Part shown: one piece after another, positions 9,045-18,646 of the stretch
How positions within the stretch are numbered: position 1 is the stretch's first letter
How the letters are laid out: every line of letters starts with the position of its first letter
Origin: Streptococcus suis
GTDB taxonomy: Bacteria > Bacillota > Bacilli > Lactobacillales > Streptococcaceae
Assembly (NCBI RefSeq): GCF_017601095.1
Contig: NZ_JAGFUX010000002.1
Location: 62,001-126,000 of the forward strand
Reading direction: 5' to 3'
Length of the DNA: 64,000 nucleotides
Position numbers and translations under genes: made by a program
The notes under the pieces: generated by a model
Database searches by the model: none
What the model saw: the letters and a program-made list of their open reading frames with translations, nothing else
What the model was told of the DNA's origin: nothing

Positions 9045-11496
9045 CATTCACGCTCTCAAACTTGAGCTGGTTGGCCGTGACACCTACTTTCAGGGTCATA
9101 CCTGCACCAAGATCTTCACGCAATAGCATTTCTGCCATCGGATCCTCTAATTTTGTTTGGAGCAAACGACGGAGTGGACGAGCACCCATTTCTGGATCGT
9201 AGCCTTCTTTGGCCAACAATTTGAGGGCTGATGGTTGGAATTTCAGGAGGATACCCCTGCTTGCCGCGACCGAAATCAATGGTTTGACCATGACCTTGAC
9301 CACATCCTGCATATCTGCTTCTGTCAGACTATGGAAGACCACTTTTTCATCAATCCGGTTGATAAATTCAGGACGATAAGCCTTTTTCAACTCTTCGAAA
9401 ATCCGTTTTTCAACTTCCTTGTGGTCTTTGGACAAATCAGCTGCTCCAAACCCAACGGTCTTATCATCACGAAGAGCTGTTGCTCCCAAGTTTGATGTCA
9501 TGATAATGACTGTATTGGAGAAATCAACCTTACGCCCCTTGCTATCGGTCAAGACACCATCATCCAAGACCTGCAAGAGGACATTGAAAATATCTGGATG
9601 GGCTTTTTCCACCTCGTCAAAGAGCAATACAGAATAGGGTTTATTGCGAACTTTCTCTGTCAGCTCGCCACCTTCTTCATAGCCAACATAACCAGGAGGC
9701 GCTCCATTTAGGCGACTAGCCGCAAATTTCTCCATGTATTCACTCATGTCGAAGCGAATAAGGGCTGTTTCATCATCAAAGAGAACTTCTGCCAAGGCCT
9801 TAGCCAGCTCTGTCTTACCGACTCCGGTTGGTCCCAAGAACATGAAGGATCCAATCGGTCTGCGACCGGTACGAATGCCTGACTGGTTGCGACGAATTGC
9901 TCGGCTAACAGCTGAAATCGCCACTTCCTGCCCAATAACACGCTTGTGCAATTCCTGTTCAAGATTAAGGTATTTCTTGGCATCTGAACGGCTCAACTTA
10001 GTCACCGGGATACCCGACAGGGAACTCAATGTAGATAGGATATCTTCTTCAGTCACCTCTAGAGGGTACTGTTCTCCTTCCTCTTGATCAAGCTGTGCCT
10101 TAACCATCAATTGGCTGACCTTCTTATATTTTCCAGCCATCAAGGCCTGATCTAGGGCAGTCAACTCACCTTCTGGCGCTTGACCTTTAGCACGATTTTG
10201 CACCTTAGCGGAAGCTTCATCTAACAAGTCAATGGCCGAATCTGGCAGGTTCTTACTGGTCAAATACCGCTTGGCATACCGCACCGCTGTTGCCAAAGCC
10301 TGATCTGAAATCGAGACCTTGTGATGAGCTTCATAGGAGGATTTCAACCCCTCTAAAATCTTAATACTATCTTCCACACTCGGCTCTTCTATCAAGACCT
10401 TTGCAAACCGGCGCACCAAGGCCGCATCTTTTTCAATATGCTTCTGGTACTCATCCTGAGTCGTTGCCCCTACTGTCCGCAAGGTTCCACGAGACAAGGC
10501 AGGCTTAAGGATATTGGCCGCATCCAAGGTCGAATCAATCCCTGAACCAGACCCCATAATCGTGTGTAGCTCATCGATAAACAAAATCACCTGGCCATCT
10601 TCTTCGATATCATTGATGATATTGTTCATCCGCTCCTCAAAATCCCCACGGAAACGCGTTCCCGCAATCACGTTCATCAGATCCAGTTCAAGAACCCGCA
10701 TATTGACAAGGCTGGCTGGCACTTGACCATTGGCGATTCGCTGGGCCAAGCCCAAAGCTAGCGCAGTTTTTCCGACACCCGCATCCCCAACCAAGACTGG
10801 ATTGTTCTTGGTTTTTCGTGAGAGAATCTGGACCATACGAGCAATTTCCTCATCTCGACCAATCACAGGTTCCAATTGACCTGAACGAGCCATGAGCGTC
10901 AAATCCCGTGTATAATCTTCCAGACCACCACTTTGTGGCTGAGGCATGCCCATCATGTTTCCTACATTGGCTTGCTTGGGTTTTCCACCCTTCAAGATAC
11001 TCCGGATGGCTTTGAGATGGTCCTTGGTAAAACCTGCCTTGCCTTCCAAATTTTTCCGCAAATCAATAAAGCGGACCTTATCTCCACTGTCTTCAAAATG
11101 AAAACCAACCCTGTCCAGGATTTGTGACGCAATCGAGCGCTTGTCCAAGAGAATGGCCATAAACAGATGCTCTGTTCCAAGTTCCTTAGCCTTGACAATT
11201 TCTGCAATTTTTTCCGCTAGAATATTGACCTCGACCATACGACTGGAAGACGGCAGAAAATCAAACCTCTCCAATTCTTCTTGATAGACTTTGTCTGTCA
11301 CCACAAATGTGGCTTGCTCATAATCAGAGATGGAAGCAGGGTATTCAGCCAAAACAGAACCTGCAATCGTATCTGGATTGATCACAAAAGCCAGCAACAA
11401 GTGCCAAGTCTCCAAATACTCGCTCCGGTAACGCTGGGCAATCAACTGAGCATCTTCAAATACTCCTTGTAAACCTTTTGAAATCTTTTTTCCCAT
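9040..11496 (-). CDS. clpC: ATP-dependent Clp protease ATP-binding subunit ClpC
   Basis: HSP100 unfoldase that feeds substrates to ClpP. The 818-residue protein has a Clp N-domain (about 1-150), a first AAA+ module (Walker [12 protein letters not shown] near 238, Walker [11 protein letters not shown]), a middle coiled coil, a second AAA+ module ([13 protein letters not shown] near 547, [12 protein letters not shown]) and a ClpB-D2-like C-terminal domain. It directly follows ctsR (stop and start adjoin) and is transcribed with it. The mcsA/mcsB genes of Bacillus are absent, as usual in streptococci. Confidence 0.96.
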   Translation of the reverse strand: MGKKISKGLQGVFEDAQLIAQRYRSEYLETWHLLLAFVINPDTIAGSVLAEYPASISDYEQATFVVTDKVYQEELERFDFLPSSSRMVEVNILAEKIAEIVKAKELGTEHLFMAILLDKRSIASQILDRVGFHFEDSGDKVRFIDLRKNLEGKAGFTKDHLKAIRSILKGGKPKQANVGNMMGMPQPQSGGLEDYTRDLTLMARSGQLEPVIGRDEEIARMVQILSRKTKNNPVLVGDAGVGKTALALGLAQRIANGQVPASLVNMRVLELDLMNVIAGTRFRGDFEERMNNIINDIEEDGQVILFIDELHTIMGSGSGIDSTLDAANILKPALSRGTLRTVGATTQDEYQKHIEKDAALVRRFAKVLIEEPSVEDSIKILEGLKSSYEAHHKVSISDQALATAVRYAKRYLTSKNLPDSAIDLLDEASAKVQNRAKGQAPEGELTALDQALMAGKYKKVSQLMVKAQLDQEEGEQYPLEVTEEDILSTLSSLSGIPVTKLSRSDAKKYLNLEQELHKRVIGQEVAISAVSRAIRRNQSGIRTGRRPIGSFMFLGPTGVGKTELAKALAEVLFDDETALIRFDMSEYMEKFAASRLNGAPPGYVGYEEGGELTEKVRNKPYSVLLFDEVEKAHPDIFNVLLQVLDDGVLTDSKGRKVDFSNTVIIMTSNLGATALRDDKTVGFGAADLSKDHKEVEKRIFEELKKAYRPEFINRIDEKVVFHSLTEADMQDVVKVMVKPLISVAASRGILLKFQPSALKLLAKEGYDPEMGARPLRRLLQTKLEDPMAEMLLREDLGAGMTLKVGVTANQLKFESVNE

Positions 11497-11955
11497 TTAA
11501 TCCTCTTTCCTATCTAAGCGACGCAATACCTGACGCATCATCCGCGCCCGAATACCGTCCGCATCTCGCCCCAAAACATCATCTGACCCAGTGGCCAAAA
11601 AGAGGTTACCCTCTCGCTCTGTCATCAAGCCCTCATCAAACAGCAACTGCAATATATCGGAATAGACCGTCGCAGACAGTTGCTCCCCCATATTGTTCAA
11701 CAAATCATGGACCAGTTCGTGCTTGTCCGAAAAGGTAATTCGACCAATGCGGATATAGCCACCGCCACCACGCTTACTTTCCACAATATAGCCCCGACTG
11801 GCTGTAAAACGAGTCTTGATGACATAGTTTATCTGACTTGGCACCACTTCAAACCGACTGGCCAATTCACTCCGCCGCAATTCTGCCACCTTGACCTGGT
11901 CCAAGATGGCTTTGATATGCTCTTCGATATAATCCGATGTATTTTTCATCGCCAT
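11497..11955 (-). CDS. ctsR: Transcriptional repressor CtsR
   Basis: Dimeric heat-shock repressor of clp genes. The 152-residue protein has an N-terminal winged helix and the glycine-rich wing loop RGGGGYIRI (about residues 61-69) that acts as the heat sensor in CtsR. A CtsR operator lies between its start codon and its -10, so the ctsR-clpC operon should be autoregulated. Confidence 0.96.
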   Translation of the reverse strand: MAMKNTSDYIEEHIKAILDQVKVAELRRSELASRFEVVPSQINYVIKTRFTASRGYIVESKRGGGGYIRIGRITFSDKHELVHDLLNNMGEQLSATVYSDILQLLFDEGLMTEREGNLFLATGSDDVLGRDADGIRARMMRQVLRRLDRKED

Positions 11956-11970
11956 AGTATCGCCTCTTTC

Positions 11971-11993
11971 TTTGACTATCTTTGACCATTATA
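11971..11993 (-). promoter_or_regulatory. ctsR promoter and CtsR operator
   Basis: Minus strand: -10 TATAAT at 11988-11993, immediately followed by GGTCAAAGATAGTCAAA (11971-11987), an exact fit to the CtsR heptad repeat GGTCAAA-NNN-(A/G)GTCAAA. The -35 (TTTCAA, 17 bp upstream) is weak. Confidence 0.9.
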
Positions 11994-12047
11994 CCCTAAA
12001 ATGACAAATTTTGAAAGCAAAAGCCCAGCCTCATCCGTAGCAGAATT

Positions 12048-12076
12048 TTGAAATCTGTCCTGCTTTATCCTATAAT
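12048..12076 (+). promoter_or_regulatory. Promoter of the thioredoxin-like operon
   Basis: TTGAAA at 12048-12053, 17-bp spacer, perfect TATAAT at 12071-12076. It diverges from the ctsR promoter. Confidence 0.75.
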
Positions 12077-12082
12077 AAAAGA

Positions 12083-12222
12083 AAAATATAGAAAGGACTA
12101 GGGCTTCCGTATTTAGTTGAACTGAACACGGGCTAGGGAATGGGCCAAAAAGATAAACGAGAACTAGCCGTTGTTCTGTTTCCTATTTTGTCTGTGTCCG
12201 CTTAAGGCCCTTTATATCTTAT
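12083..12222 (+). ncRNA. Structured 5' leader or small RNA of unknown class
   Basis: A 140-nt untranslated stretch lies between the strong promoter and the ATG at 12223. It can fold into at least three helices: CTAG-CCGT / ACGG-CTAG at the 5' end, a GGGCC / GGCCC closing stem, and an inner AACGAGAAC / GTTCTGTT hairpin. There is no poly-T tail before the gene, so a leader is more likely than a free sRNA. I do not recognise the class. Confidence 0.35.
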
Positions 12223-12561
12223 ATGAACTTTCAAGACTACATCCATGATTTTACAAGTGTGACTGCGGAGCGAGCACAAAGCATTCTGACCGCCAAAGAC
12301 GGAGGCGTCCTTTTCATCGGACGCGCAACCTGCCCTTACTGCAACCGCTTCGCACCAAAACTCCACAAGGTCGCCCAAGACAAGCAAGTGACCGTTCACT
12401 TCCTCGACTCCAGCCAAGTAAGCCCTCAACTCCAGGCCCTCCGTGACCACTACCAAGTACCTACCGTACCAGGTCTCTTGGTCGCTAAATCGACTGGTAT
12501 CCAAGTCCGCTGCGACTCCAGCATGACGGAAGAAGAAATTGCAGCTTTTATTCAAGGCTAA
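12223..12561 (+). CDS. Thioredoxin-family protein (CPYC active site)
   Basis: A 112-residue single thioredoxin fold with the redox motif CPYC at residues 37-40 and a cis-Pro VPTVPG region near 84. There is no signal peptide, so it should be cytosolic. It resembles the short thioredoxin-like proteins of Gram-positives sometimes annotated as bacteriocin-transport accessory proteins; no bacteriocin genes are nearby, so that label says little. Substrate unknown. The next gene overlaps its stop by one base (TAATG), indicating coupled translation. Confidence 0.8.
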   Translation: MNFQDYIHDFTSVTAERAQSILTAKDGGVLFIGRATCPYCNRFAPKLHKVAQDKQVTVHFLDSSQVSPQLQALRDHYQVPTVPGLLVAKSTGIQVRCDSSMTEEEIAAFIQG

Positions 12562-13262
12562 TGCTAGACATTTCCTACCAAGCCAACACCTTCCACATCT
12601 CTCATCAAGGAAGACCACTCGGCAAGATTCACAGCTACCAAAATCCCTACCACCAAGGCAATACCTATCTTCGACTGGATTTGGCCGATTACGATTGCAC
12701 CATAGCAGAGCAGCTCTTCCAGTCCCTACAAACTTCCTTAGAAGGTAAGCCTCTGCAGGTTATGCTCTCTTCTGCAGAGCAGGAAAGAATCCATTTCCTC
12801 ACCGCAGCTGGCTTTGTCTGCAAACGAAAATGTTACGAGTTTGAAGTGACCAAGCAAGACTATCTCAGTCAGACAAGCACTACCAACCTAAACATAGTCC
12901 GCAAAGGCACCACACCTTATCAAATAGCCTGTCAGCAAATTTTTGACCACTATCAAACAGTCCACCAAGACATCAATCCTTGGACTGCCAGTCAAGAAAA
13001 ATTTGAAAAGGGCTTACCTGATCTGGTTTATACAGACTCAGCAAATTATGCCTTCGTAGAAAACAATGAAATTGCCTACGTATGCGGAAAAGATGAACAA
13101 AGCTTTGATTCCTTCATCCAAACAGTTATTTGCCAACTATTTGAACAGTATGAACAAATTAGCTTTGAGGCTGATGACTGCGATCCTATCGCCATGCATT
13201 TAGCTGACCAATTCCAACAACCAAACAAGCCTAGCTGGGATACTTATATTTTGGAAATCTAA
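12561..13262 (+). CDS. Conserved protein of unknown function
   Basis: A 233-residue soluble protein without obvious signal or membrane segments, translated in overlap with the thioredoxin-like gene. The pattern of a possible acyltransferase-like N-terminal half (residues 1-95) and a second globular half is only suggestive of the GNAT fold; no acetyl-CoA motif is convincing. The operon ends at a strong terminator right after the stop. Confidence 0.7.
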   Translation: MLDISYQANTFHISHQGRPLGKIHSYQNPYHQGNTYLRLDLADYDCTIAEQLFQSLQTSLEGKPLQVMLSSAEQERIHFLTAAGFVCKRKCYEFEVTKQDYLSQTSTTNLNIVRKGTTPYQIACQQIFDHYQTVHQDINPWTASQEKFEKGLPDLVYTDSANYAFVENNEIAYVCGKDEQSFDSFIQTVICQLFEQYEQISFEADDCDPIAMHLADQFQQPNKPSWDTYILEI

Positions 13263-13263
13263 C

Positions 13264-13295
13264 AAAAAGCACCGACCACAAGGCCGGTGCTTTTT
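13264..13295 (+). terminator. Terminator after the thioredoxin-like operon
   Basis: Stem AAAAAGCACCG / CGGTGCTTTTT, loop of 10. Confidence 0.9.
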
Positions 13296-13324
13296 AAGGA
13301 GATTATGAAAAATATTTAGGATTG

Positions 13325-13343
13325 ATATCAGTATAACTGATAT
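13325..13343. repeat. Perfect 8-bp inverted repeat
   Basis: ATATCAGT-ATA-ACTGATAT in the gap between two convergent terminators. No gene is near enough to assign it as an operator. Confidence 0.5.
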
Positions 13344-13379
13344 TGTCTTTTCAGACATCCGCCCTAAGACCGATTTTAC

Positions 13380-13408
13380 AAAAAAGAACTCCCTTTCGGA
13401 AGTTCTTC
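13380..13408 (-). terminator. tsf terminator
   Basis: On the minus strand AAGAACTTCC-GAAA-GGGAGTTCTT followed by TTTT. Confidence 0.85.
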
Positions 13409-13417
13409 TATATATGA

Positions 13418-14458
13418 TTATTTACCAAGAGCTGCTGCCATAGTCGCTGCAACTTCTGCTTCAAAGTCGTTTGAAGCTTTCTCAATACCTTCACCCACTT
13501 CGAAACGAGCAAATTCTACAACTGAAGCGTTTACTGAGTTCAAGTAAGCTTCAACTGTTTTGCTGTCGTCCATGATGTAAACTTGAGCAAGAAGTGTGTA
13601 TGCTTGGTCAACTTGAGTGTTGTCAAGCATGAAGCGATCCATTTTACCTGGGATAATTTTGTCCCAGATTTTTTCTGGTTTGCCTTCTGCTGCCAATTCT
13701 GCTTTGATAGCTTCTTCAGCTGCTGCAATCACTTCGTCAGTCAATTGAGCTTTAGAACCATATTGCAAGAGTGGCAATGCTGGTTTGTCAACCATTGCAC
13801 GGCTTTCGTTGTCTTGTTCAATCTTGTGGTTGATTTGTGCCAACTCATCTTTAACGAATTGCTCATCCAACTCAGTGTAAGAAAGAACAGTTGGTTTCAT
13901 TGCAGCGATGTGCATTGAGATTTGTTTTGCAAGAGTTTCGTCGCCACCTTCAACAACTGAGATAACACCGATACGGCCACCGTTATGTTGGTAAGCACCA
14001 AATGCTTGAGCATCTGTTTTTTCAACCAAAGCAAAGCGACGGAATGAGATTTTCTCACCGATTGTTGCAGTTGCGTTTACGTATGCTTCTTCAAGAGTTT
14101 CACCTGAAGGCATAACCAATTTAAGAGCTGCTTCGTTGTCAGCTGGTTTACCTTCTGCAATTACTTTAGCAGTAGTGTTTACCAATTCAACGAATTGAGC
14201 GTTTTTCGCAACGAAGTCAGTTTCAGCGTTAACTTCAACAACTGCTGCTACGTTACCATCAACGTAAACACCAGTCAAACCTTCAGCTGCTACACGGTCA
14301 GCTTTCTTAGCTGCCTTAGCCATACCTTTTTCGCGAAGCAATTCGATCGCTTTTTCGATATCACCTTCAGTTTCAACCAATGCTTTTTTCGCGTCCATAA
14401 CGCCAGCACCTGATTTTTCACGCAATTCTTTAACGAGAGCTGCTGTAATTTCTGCCAT
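13418..14458 (-). CDS. tsf: Translation elongation factor Ts
   Basis: Nucleotide exchange factor for EF-Tu. The 346-residue protein has an N-terminal UBA-like domain ([21 protein letters not shown]) and the signature TDFVAKN near residue 80. It is 76 bp downstream of rpsB, the standard rpsB-tsf operon. Codon use is highly biased, as expected for a translation factor. Confidence 0.97.
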   Translation of the reverse strand: MAEITAALVKELREKSGAGVMDAKKALVETEGDIEKAIELLREKGMAKAAKKADRVAAEGLTGVYVDGNVAAVVEVNAETDFVAKNAQFVELVNTTAKVIAEGKPADNEAALKLVMPSGETLEEAYVNATATIGEKISFRRFALVEKTDAQAFGAYQHNGGRIGVISVVEGGDETLAKQISMHIAAMKPTVLSYTELDEQFVKDELAQINHKIEQDNESRAMVDKPALPLLQYGSKAQLTDEVIAAAEEAIKAELAAEGKPEKIWDKIIPGKMDRFMLDNTQVDQAYTLLAQVYIMDDSKTVEAYLNSVNASVVEFARFEVGEGIEKASNDFEAEVAATMAAALGK

Positions 14459-14534
14459 GTCTATTCTCCTTGTTTGTATTTATAAAAATAGAGGAGCGGG
14501 CTCAGCCCTGCCCCTCTAGGATTGTTGTTATTTA

Positions 14535-15317
14535 TTAAGCGTTGCCACCTTCTACAACTTCAACCAATTCTTCGATTGATTCTGTAGATGCTGGCTCAGC
14601 TGCCAATTCAGCTTCAACTGCTGCTACGCTGTCTTCACCTTGGTTACCTTCGATGATAGCGTCAGCCATTTTAGCTGTAATCAATTTAACAGCGCGGATA
14701 GCGTCATCGTTAGCTGGGATGATAACATCAATATCATCTGGATCTGTGTTTGTGTCAACCATGGCTACAACTGGGATACCCAATTTCTTAGCTTCTTTAA
14801 CAGCGATTTGCTCTTTGTGTGGGTCAACTACGAACATTACATCTGGAATGCGTGGCATGTCAGCAATACCGCCCAAGAATTTTTCAAGACGAGCACGTTG
14901 CTTGTTCAACAATGCTACTTCTTTCTTAGGAAGCACGTCGAAAGTTCCATCTTCTTCCATACGGTTGATTTCTTTCAAACGAGCGATACGTTTTTGGATT
15001 GTACCCCAGTTTGTAAGAGTTCCACCCAACCAACGGTGGTTGATGAAGTATTGACCAGCGCGGATAGCTTCGTCTTTAACAGCTTCAGCAGCTTGTTTTT
15101 TAGTACCTACGAACAAGATAACTGCGTCGTTTGCTGCAGCGTCACGGATGAATTCGTAAGCTTGGTCAGCCAATTTTACAGTTTGTTGCAAGTCGATAAC
15201 GTGGATACCGTTACGTTCTGTGAAGATGTACTTAGCCATCTTAGGATTCCAGCGACGAGTTTGGTGACCAAAGTGTACACCAGCCTCAAGAAGTTGTTTC
15301 ATTGAAATTACTGCCAT
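14535..15317 (-). CDS. rpsB: 30S ribosomal protein S2
   Basis: Structural protein of the small subunit. 260 residues from [19 protein letters not shown]. The ATG at 15317 has a strong AAGGAGAA site; the frame is open a further 25 codons upstream, but that stretch is leader RNA. The C-terminal tail is acidic. Co-transcribed with tsf from a promoter about 117 bp upstream. Confidence 0.97.
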   Translation of the reverse strand: MAVISMKQLLEAGVHFGHQTRRWNPKMAKYIFTERNGIHVIDLQQTVKLADQAYEFIRDAAANDAVILFVGTKKQAAEAVKDEAIRAGQYFINHRWLGGTLTNWGTIQKRIARLKEINRMEEDGTFDVLPKKEVALLNKQRARLEKFLGGIADMPRIPDVMFVVDPHKEQIAVKEAKKLGIPVVAMVDTNTDPDDIDVIIPANDDAIRAVKLITAKMADAIIEGNQGEDSVAAVEAELAAEPASTESIEELVEVVEGGNA

Positions 15318-15433
15318 GAGTATTTCTCCTTTTTGTTTTTTCTCCTCTCCCGAACTTCGACTTGCAGCCCAACCTTTCGGCAACAAGACCACAATTGGTC
15401 CGAGATGAGTATTTGTTGCACAGCAACTCTATT

Positions 15434-15462
15434 AGTATATCAGAAAAACGGCCTGTTTTCAA
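15434..15462 (-). promoter_or_regulatory. rpsB-tsf promoter and long leader
   Basis: Minus strand: TTGAAA (15457-15462), 17 bp, TATACT (15434-15439). The leader to 15318 is about 110 nt and can fold (TCGGACCAATTGTGGTC, GTTGCCGAAAGG). That is compatible with an S2 autoregulatory leader, which is inference only. Confidence 0.75.
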
Positions 15463-15516
15463 GCAAAACAATAGATAATTTCACCAAAATCTGAACGCTG
15501 ATCTTGACTCCTAACC

Positions 15517-16506
15517 CTATTCAAAATAGATATCTGCAACAACAGTATAAGACCCTGCAACAACATCCATTCTTTCTAACTGTCCACTGGCATTTATTCT
15601 ATAAAAACCTGCTGATGGAGCAACATTGGGATCTGTTCCCTGCATATTAGGGCTACTATGATCTTCTCTTACCTCAATATAGACCAAGCCGTCCGAAGAT
15701 TGCACATTGGTAACCACTTGGGCTAGAAAATCCGCTTTAGTAAAGGGAGCCCCGTAACGTGAAGCTGCATGTGCCTTGGCCCAATTAGCTGCTTGTTCGA
15801 CTGTCAAGTTCTTGGTGTCTACTGAAGACTGAGTTGCCGTCGCTGAACTGGTTTCAGTCGCTGCAATCGAACTACCATCGAGGACCAAGTTTTCAAAGAA
15901 GGCTTGTAATTCCTGGTTTTTGGTTGGTCGGAAATACAATCGATTTTCTGGATTGCCTTGGTTTTGCTCAGTAATCCAAGCAATGACCTGACCATCTTTG
16001 ATTGTAAAGAGATAAAGGTGGGCTAATTGGGATTTTGATGCTTCAATATCTGAATAGATTCCGACCACTGCTGTCTGACCTGCCTCCACTTGACCATTCT
16101 CGCTCCAAACCAATTCCGGAGTCTCCCCTTGAAAATCGGGTGTCATTTGCTGACCAGGACCACTTAGAACCCCTGACGGCAAGCTCACCCCAAAAAAGCT
16201 TCCCTCATTTCTTGGATGATAGGATAAATAGTACTGAGGTGGTGAGAAGGATGGTCCCCATTGTTCAATCACGAAATTCCTTAACGCCTCTGTCTTATCA
16301 GCATCCCAGGGACCAGCCTGGCTACTTGAACTACTGGTCGTGGAACTTGTAGTTGATGTACTGAAACTCGTGCTTGTCGAGCTAGAACGAGAAGATGAAG
16401 TCGACGAAGAGGTTGAGGTCGCCTCCTGTTTCTGATGACCACATGCCACCAATAAGCCAACACTAGCCCCCAAAAGCAATCCCAAAATGAGTCTATTCTT
16501 TTTCAT
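15517..16506 (-). CDS. Ser-rich lipoprotein (DUF4767-like)
   Basis: A 329-residue surface lipoprotein. It has a signal peptide with lipobox LVAC (Cys at about 22), then a Ser/Thr linker of about 45 residues, a first domain (WDADKTEALRNFVIEQWG onward, about 70-205) resembling the DUF4767 lipoprotein domain of lactic acid bacteria, a second Ser/Thr linker and a C-terminal domain (LTVEQAANWAKAHAA onward). Function unknown. It follows another lipoprotein gene by 10 bp. Confidence 0.8.
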   Translation of the reverse strand: MKKNRLILGLLLGASVGLLVACGHQKQEATSTSSSTSSSRSSSTSTSFSTSTTSSTTSSSSSQAGPWDADKTEALRNFVIEQWGPSFSPPQYYLSYHPRNEGSFFGVSLPSGVLSGPGQQMTPDFQGETPELVWSENGQVEAGQTAVVGIYSDIEASKSQLAHLYLFTIKDGQVIAWITEQNQGNPENRLYFRPTKNQELQAFFENLVLDGSSIAATETSSATATQSSVDTKNLTVEQAANWAKAHAASRYGAPFTKADFLAQVVTNVQSSDGLVYIEVREDHSSPNMQGTDPNVAPSAGFYRINASGQLERMDVVAGSYTVVADIYFE

Positions 16507-16516
16507 TCCGTCTCTC

Positions 16517-17638
16517 CTAATCGTCTACTCGATAAAAGACACCTTTACTAAAGTCTTCAGTCGTCGTAACACTTTGCGTACTGAACATCCTATCCTTGCT
16601 GGTGTCCGTCTGATCGCTATGCCCTTCTAAAAATCCATAGGTATTCTGCACTCCTTTTGGAATCAATAAGGTCGGTACACTAGCAGAGGCCCGACCATTC
16701 GGATCGGTAATACTTACAATTAGGATAGCCCCTTCAACTTTATGATATTTTAAATCAATAAAGCCAACAAATTGACCATCATTATAAGAGACATTTCCTT
16801 GACTGTCAATCTCCATCCGATCACCACGCGCATTGACCCATTCACCTTCCAAGCTAGCAAAATTTCCAGCTTGGATTTGTTCCAAATTCATGGACTGGAC
16901 TCCATCGGTTTGGTCGGAACTACTCGTTTCTGTTTCTGTTCTGTCAATCTCAAATTCTTCCCAATCAAATTGATTAGGATTTAGAATGTCTGACTCTGTC
17001 TTTCCAAAAACGGAAACCAATTCATCTCTCATATGAAAATCGATCGGAGTGCCTTCTATCAATTGACCCATTTCATCAATCCGATTCAGTGTACCGACAG
17101 CCTCGCCTGTTCCTGAATACCATCCGTAACTCACATATTCCCCACCTTGGAAGAGAACCATGGCACTTCGTGCACCACCGTGTCCAGCCACAAAACCTTC
17201 GGCTAACAATGATACCTGGTCAGCAATTATCCCATAAAAACCCGTCACCAACATAGAGCCATCTGGATTTTCTGACCCGAAAAATAATTCATTTTGACCA
17301 TCGTTATTGAAATCATAAAAGGCATATCTAATGGAGTCCGACGTATTTATTGCACTTTCCACCACCCAAGAATTCATCGGAAACTGAAGTTCATTCAATA
17401 CCGTTAGCACACCATCTACATTACTTGAATCAGCTGTAGCTGCAAATTCCACGATTTTCTGATAGTCAGCAAAGACCGCCTGATACAACTCTTTATCGTC
17501 TATCTTTAGCTCACTTGAACTGGTAGAACTTTCCTGACTTGTCGAAGAAGAGTTCTCTGTTTCAGCCGGAATGTTGGATTGAGCACAAGCCGATAAAGTC
17601 ATCAAGCATACCAGACCTAGTAAAAAATGTTTTTTCAT
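16517..17638 (-). CDS. Ser-rich lipoprotein of unknown function
   Basis: A 373-residue predicted lipoprotein: signal MKKHFLLGLVCLMTLSAC with the lipid-modified Cys at about 18, then a Ser/Thr linker, a globular domain containing FYDFNNDGQNELFFG (an EF-hand-like Asp/Asn-rich loop also seen in VCBS-type repeats), and a C-terminal domain with ASLEGEWVNARGDRMEID. I chose the ATG at 17638 with a GGGGG site; a TTG four codons upstream lies inside that site. Forms a two-gene unit with the lipoprotein gene downstream. Confidence 0.8.
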   Translation of the reverse strand: MKKHFLLGLVCLMTLSACAQSNIPAETENSSSTSQESSTSSSELKIDDKELYQAVFADYQKIVEFAATADSSNVDGVLTVLNELQFPMNSWVVESAINTSDSIRYAFYDFNNDGQNELFFGSENPDGSMLVTGFYGIIADQVSLLAEGFVAGHGGARSAMVLFQGGEYVSYGWYSGTGEAVGTLNRIDEMGQLIEGTPIDFHMRDELVSVFGKTESDILNPNQFDWEEFEIDRTETETSSSDQTDGVQSMNLEQIQAGNFASLEGEWVNARGDRMEIDSQGNVSYNDGQFVGFIDLKYHKVEGAILIVSITDPNGRASASVPTLLIPKGVQNTYGFLEGHSDQTDTSKDRMFSTQSVTTTEDFSKGVFYRVDD

Positions 17639-17666
17639 TCTAACCCCCAAAATAAAATATGCACCG

Positions 17667-17688
17667 ACAAAAGATCGAAATCTTTTGT
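17667..17688. repeat. Perfect 9-bp inverted repeat in the lipoprotein leader
   Basis: ACAAAAGAT-CGAA-ATCTTTTGT. On the minus strand this is a hairpin with a TTCG tetraloop, 29 bp upstream of the lipoprotein ATG. No T-run follows, so it is an operator or an mRNA-stabilising hairpin rather than a terminator. Confidence 0.6.
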
Positions 17689-17771
17689 TAAACTCTCGGA
17701 CTCTCTACATACGACATACTTCCAAACGCCAATTTCCTTTTTCAATAATATCTAAATATTGATTTTACCAC

Positions 17772-17800
17772 TTGACCCTTTTCGCTTTTTAAGGTACAAT
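17772..17800 (+). promoter_or_regulatory. tRNA-Cys promoter
   Basis: TTGACC (17772-17777), 17 bp, TACAAT (17795-17800), 12 bp before the tRNA. Confidence 0.8.
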
Positions 17801-17812
17801 ATTCTTTGTTAT

Positions 17813-17883
17813 GGCGGTATAGCCAAGTGGTAAGGCACGGCTCTGCAAAAGCTTGATCGTCGGTTCAAATCCGTCTACCGCCT
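17813..17883 (+). tRNA. tRNA-Cys (GCA)
   Basis: 71 nt. Acceptor GGCGGTA pairs with TACCGCC, the anticodon is GCA in loop CTGCAAA, the T-arm is CGGTTCAAATCCG, and the discriminator is T as expected for Cys. CCA is not encoded. Confidence 0.97.
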
Positions 17884-17917
17884 TTATTATAGGATTTTAT
17901 CCGAATTTATACAAGTC

Positions 17918-17943
17918 AAAAGCCCGAGAAATCGGGCTTTTTT
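17918..17943 (+). terminator. Terminator after tRNA-Cys
   Basis: AAAAGCCCGA-GAAA-TCGGGCTTTTTT. Confidence 0.9.
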
Positions 17944-17980
17944 CTTACAATTTTCAAAAGAATACAATCGATTCAAGCGC

Positions 17981-18018
17981 AAAAGCCTCCTCAAAGTTAA
18001 AAACTTTGAGGAGGCTTT
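17981..18018 (-). terminator. nusG terminator
   Basis: Long perfect stem AAAGCCTCCTCAAAGT / ACTTTGAGGAGGCTTT just after the nusG stop. Confidence 0.85.
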
Positions 18019-18022
18019 CCAG

Positions 18023-18562
18023 TTACAATTCCGCAATCTGACTCAGGTTGACTTCTGCAACTGTGTCGTTACCAAACATGGATATGATCATCTTCACTTT
18101 GTTGTTATCAATCTCAGTGATTTTACCTGTGTAGTCTGTGAAGGCGCCGTCGATGATACGAACGGTGTCGCCAACTTTGACATCGATATCAAACTCTTGA
18201 ACAGTTTGCCCCATTGATACCAGGATTTGTCGGATTTCTTCTTCCAAGAGTGGTGTTGGTTTTGAACGGTTACCGTGTGACCCAACGAAACCTGTTACGT
18301 TTGGTGTGTTACGGACTACGAACCAAGCTTCATCAGTCATAACCATCTCTACCAACACATAACCTGGGAAGCGGTTTTCTTCCACTTCTTTTTTCTCGCC
18401 GTTTTTCTCCACTTGAACCGTTTGCGTTGGGATTTCCACGCGCAAGATATTTTCCAACATGTTATAAGTGTGGGCACGTTGAAGAAGGTTTTCCTTCACC
18501 TTGTTTTCGTAACCTGAGTAGGTTTGGAGTACAAACCAGCCTTTATCAAAACTATCGTACAT
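18023..18562 (-). CDS. nusG: Transcription termination/antitermination factor NusG
   Basis: RNA-polymerase-associated elongation factor. The 179-residue protein has an NGN domain (GWFVLQTYSGYENKVKENL; FPGYVLVEMVM) and a C-terminal KOW motif (VGDTVRIIDGAFTDYTGKI). It ends the rpmG-secE-nusG group. A terminator-like hairpin (18579-18605) separates it from secE and may attenuate read-through. Confidence 0.97.
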   Translation of the reverse strand: MYDSFDKGWFVLQTYSGYENKVKENLLQRAHTYNMLENILRVEIPTQTVQVEKNGEKKEVEENRFPGYVLVEMVMTDEAWFVVRNTPNVTGFVGSHGNRSKPTPLLEEEIRQILVSMGQTVQEFDIDVKVGDTVRIIDGAFTDYTGKITEIDNNKVKMIISMFGNDTVAEVNLSQIAEL

Positions 18563-18578
18563 AGCTTATTTCCTTTCA

Positions 18579-18605
18579 TAAAAAAAAGCCCGAAGGCTTT
18601 CGCTT
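18579..18605 (-). terminator. Hairpin between secE and nusG
   Basis: Minus strand GCGAAAGCC-TTC-GGGCTTTTTTTT. It looks like an intrinsic terminator inside the operon, so nusG is probably expressed by partial read-through. Confidence 0.7.
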
Positions 18606-18646
18606 TTCCTTATTATATCACTAGCTTTTTGAAAAATGCAAGTGGT

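Noticed and set aside
12083..12140. Leader as a guanidine-I riboswitch
   Set aside because: The CTAGGG and TTCCG segments are there, but the conserved CUGGUCCGAGAG block is missing and the downstream gene is not a guanidine-related gene.
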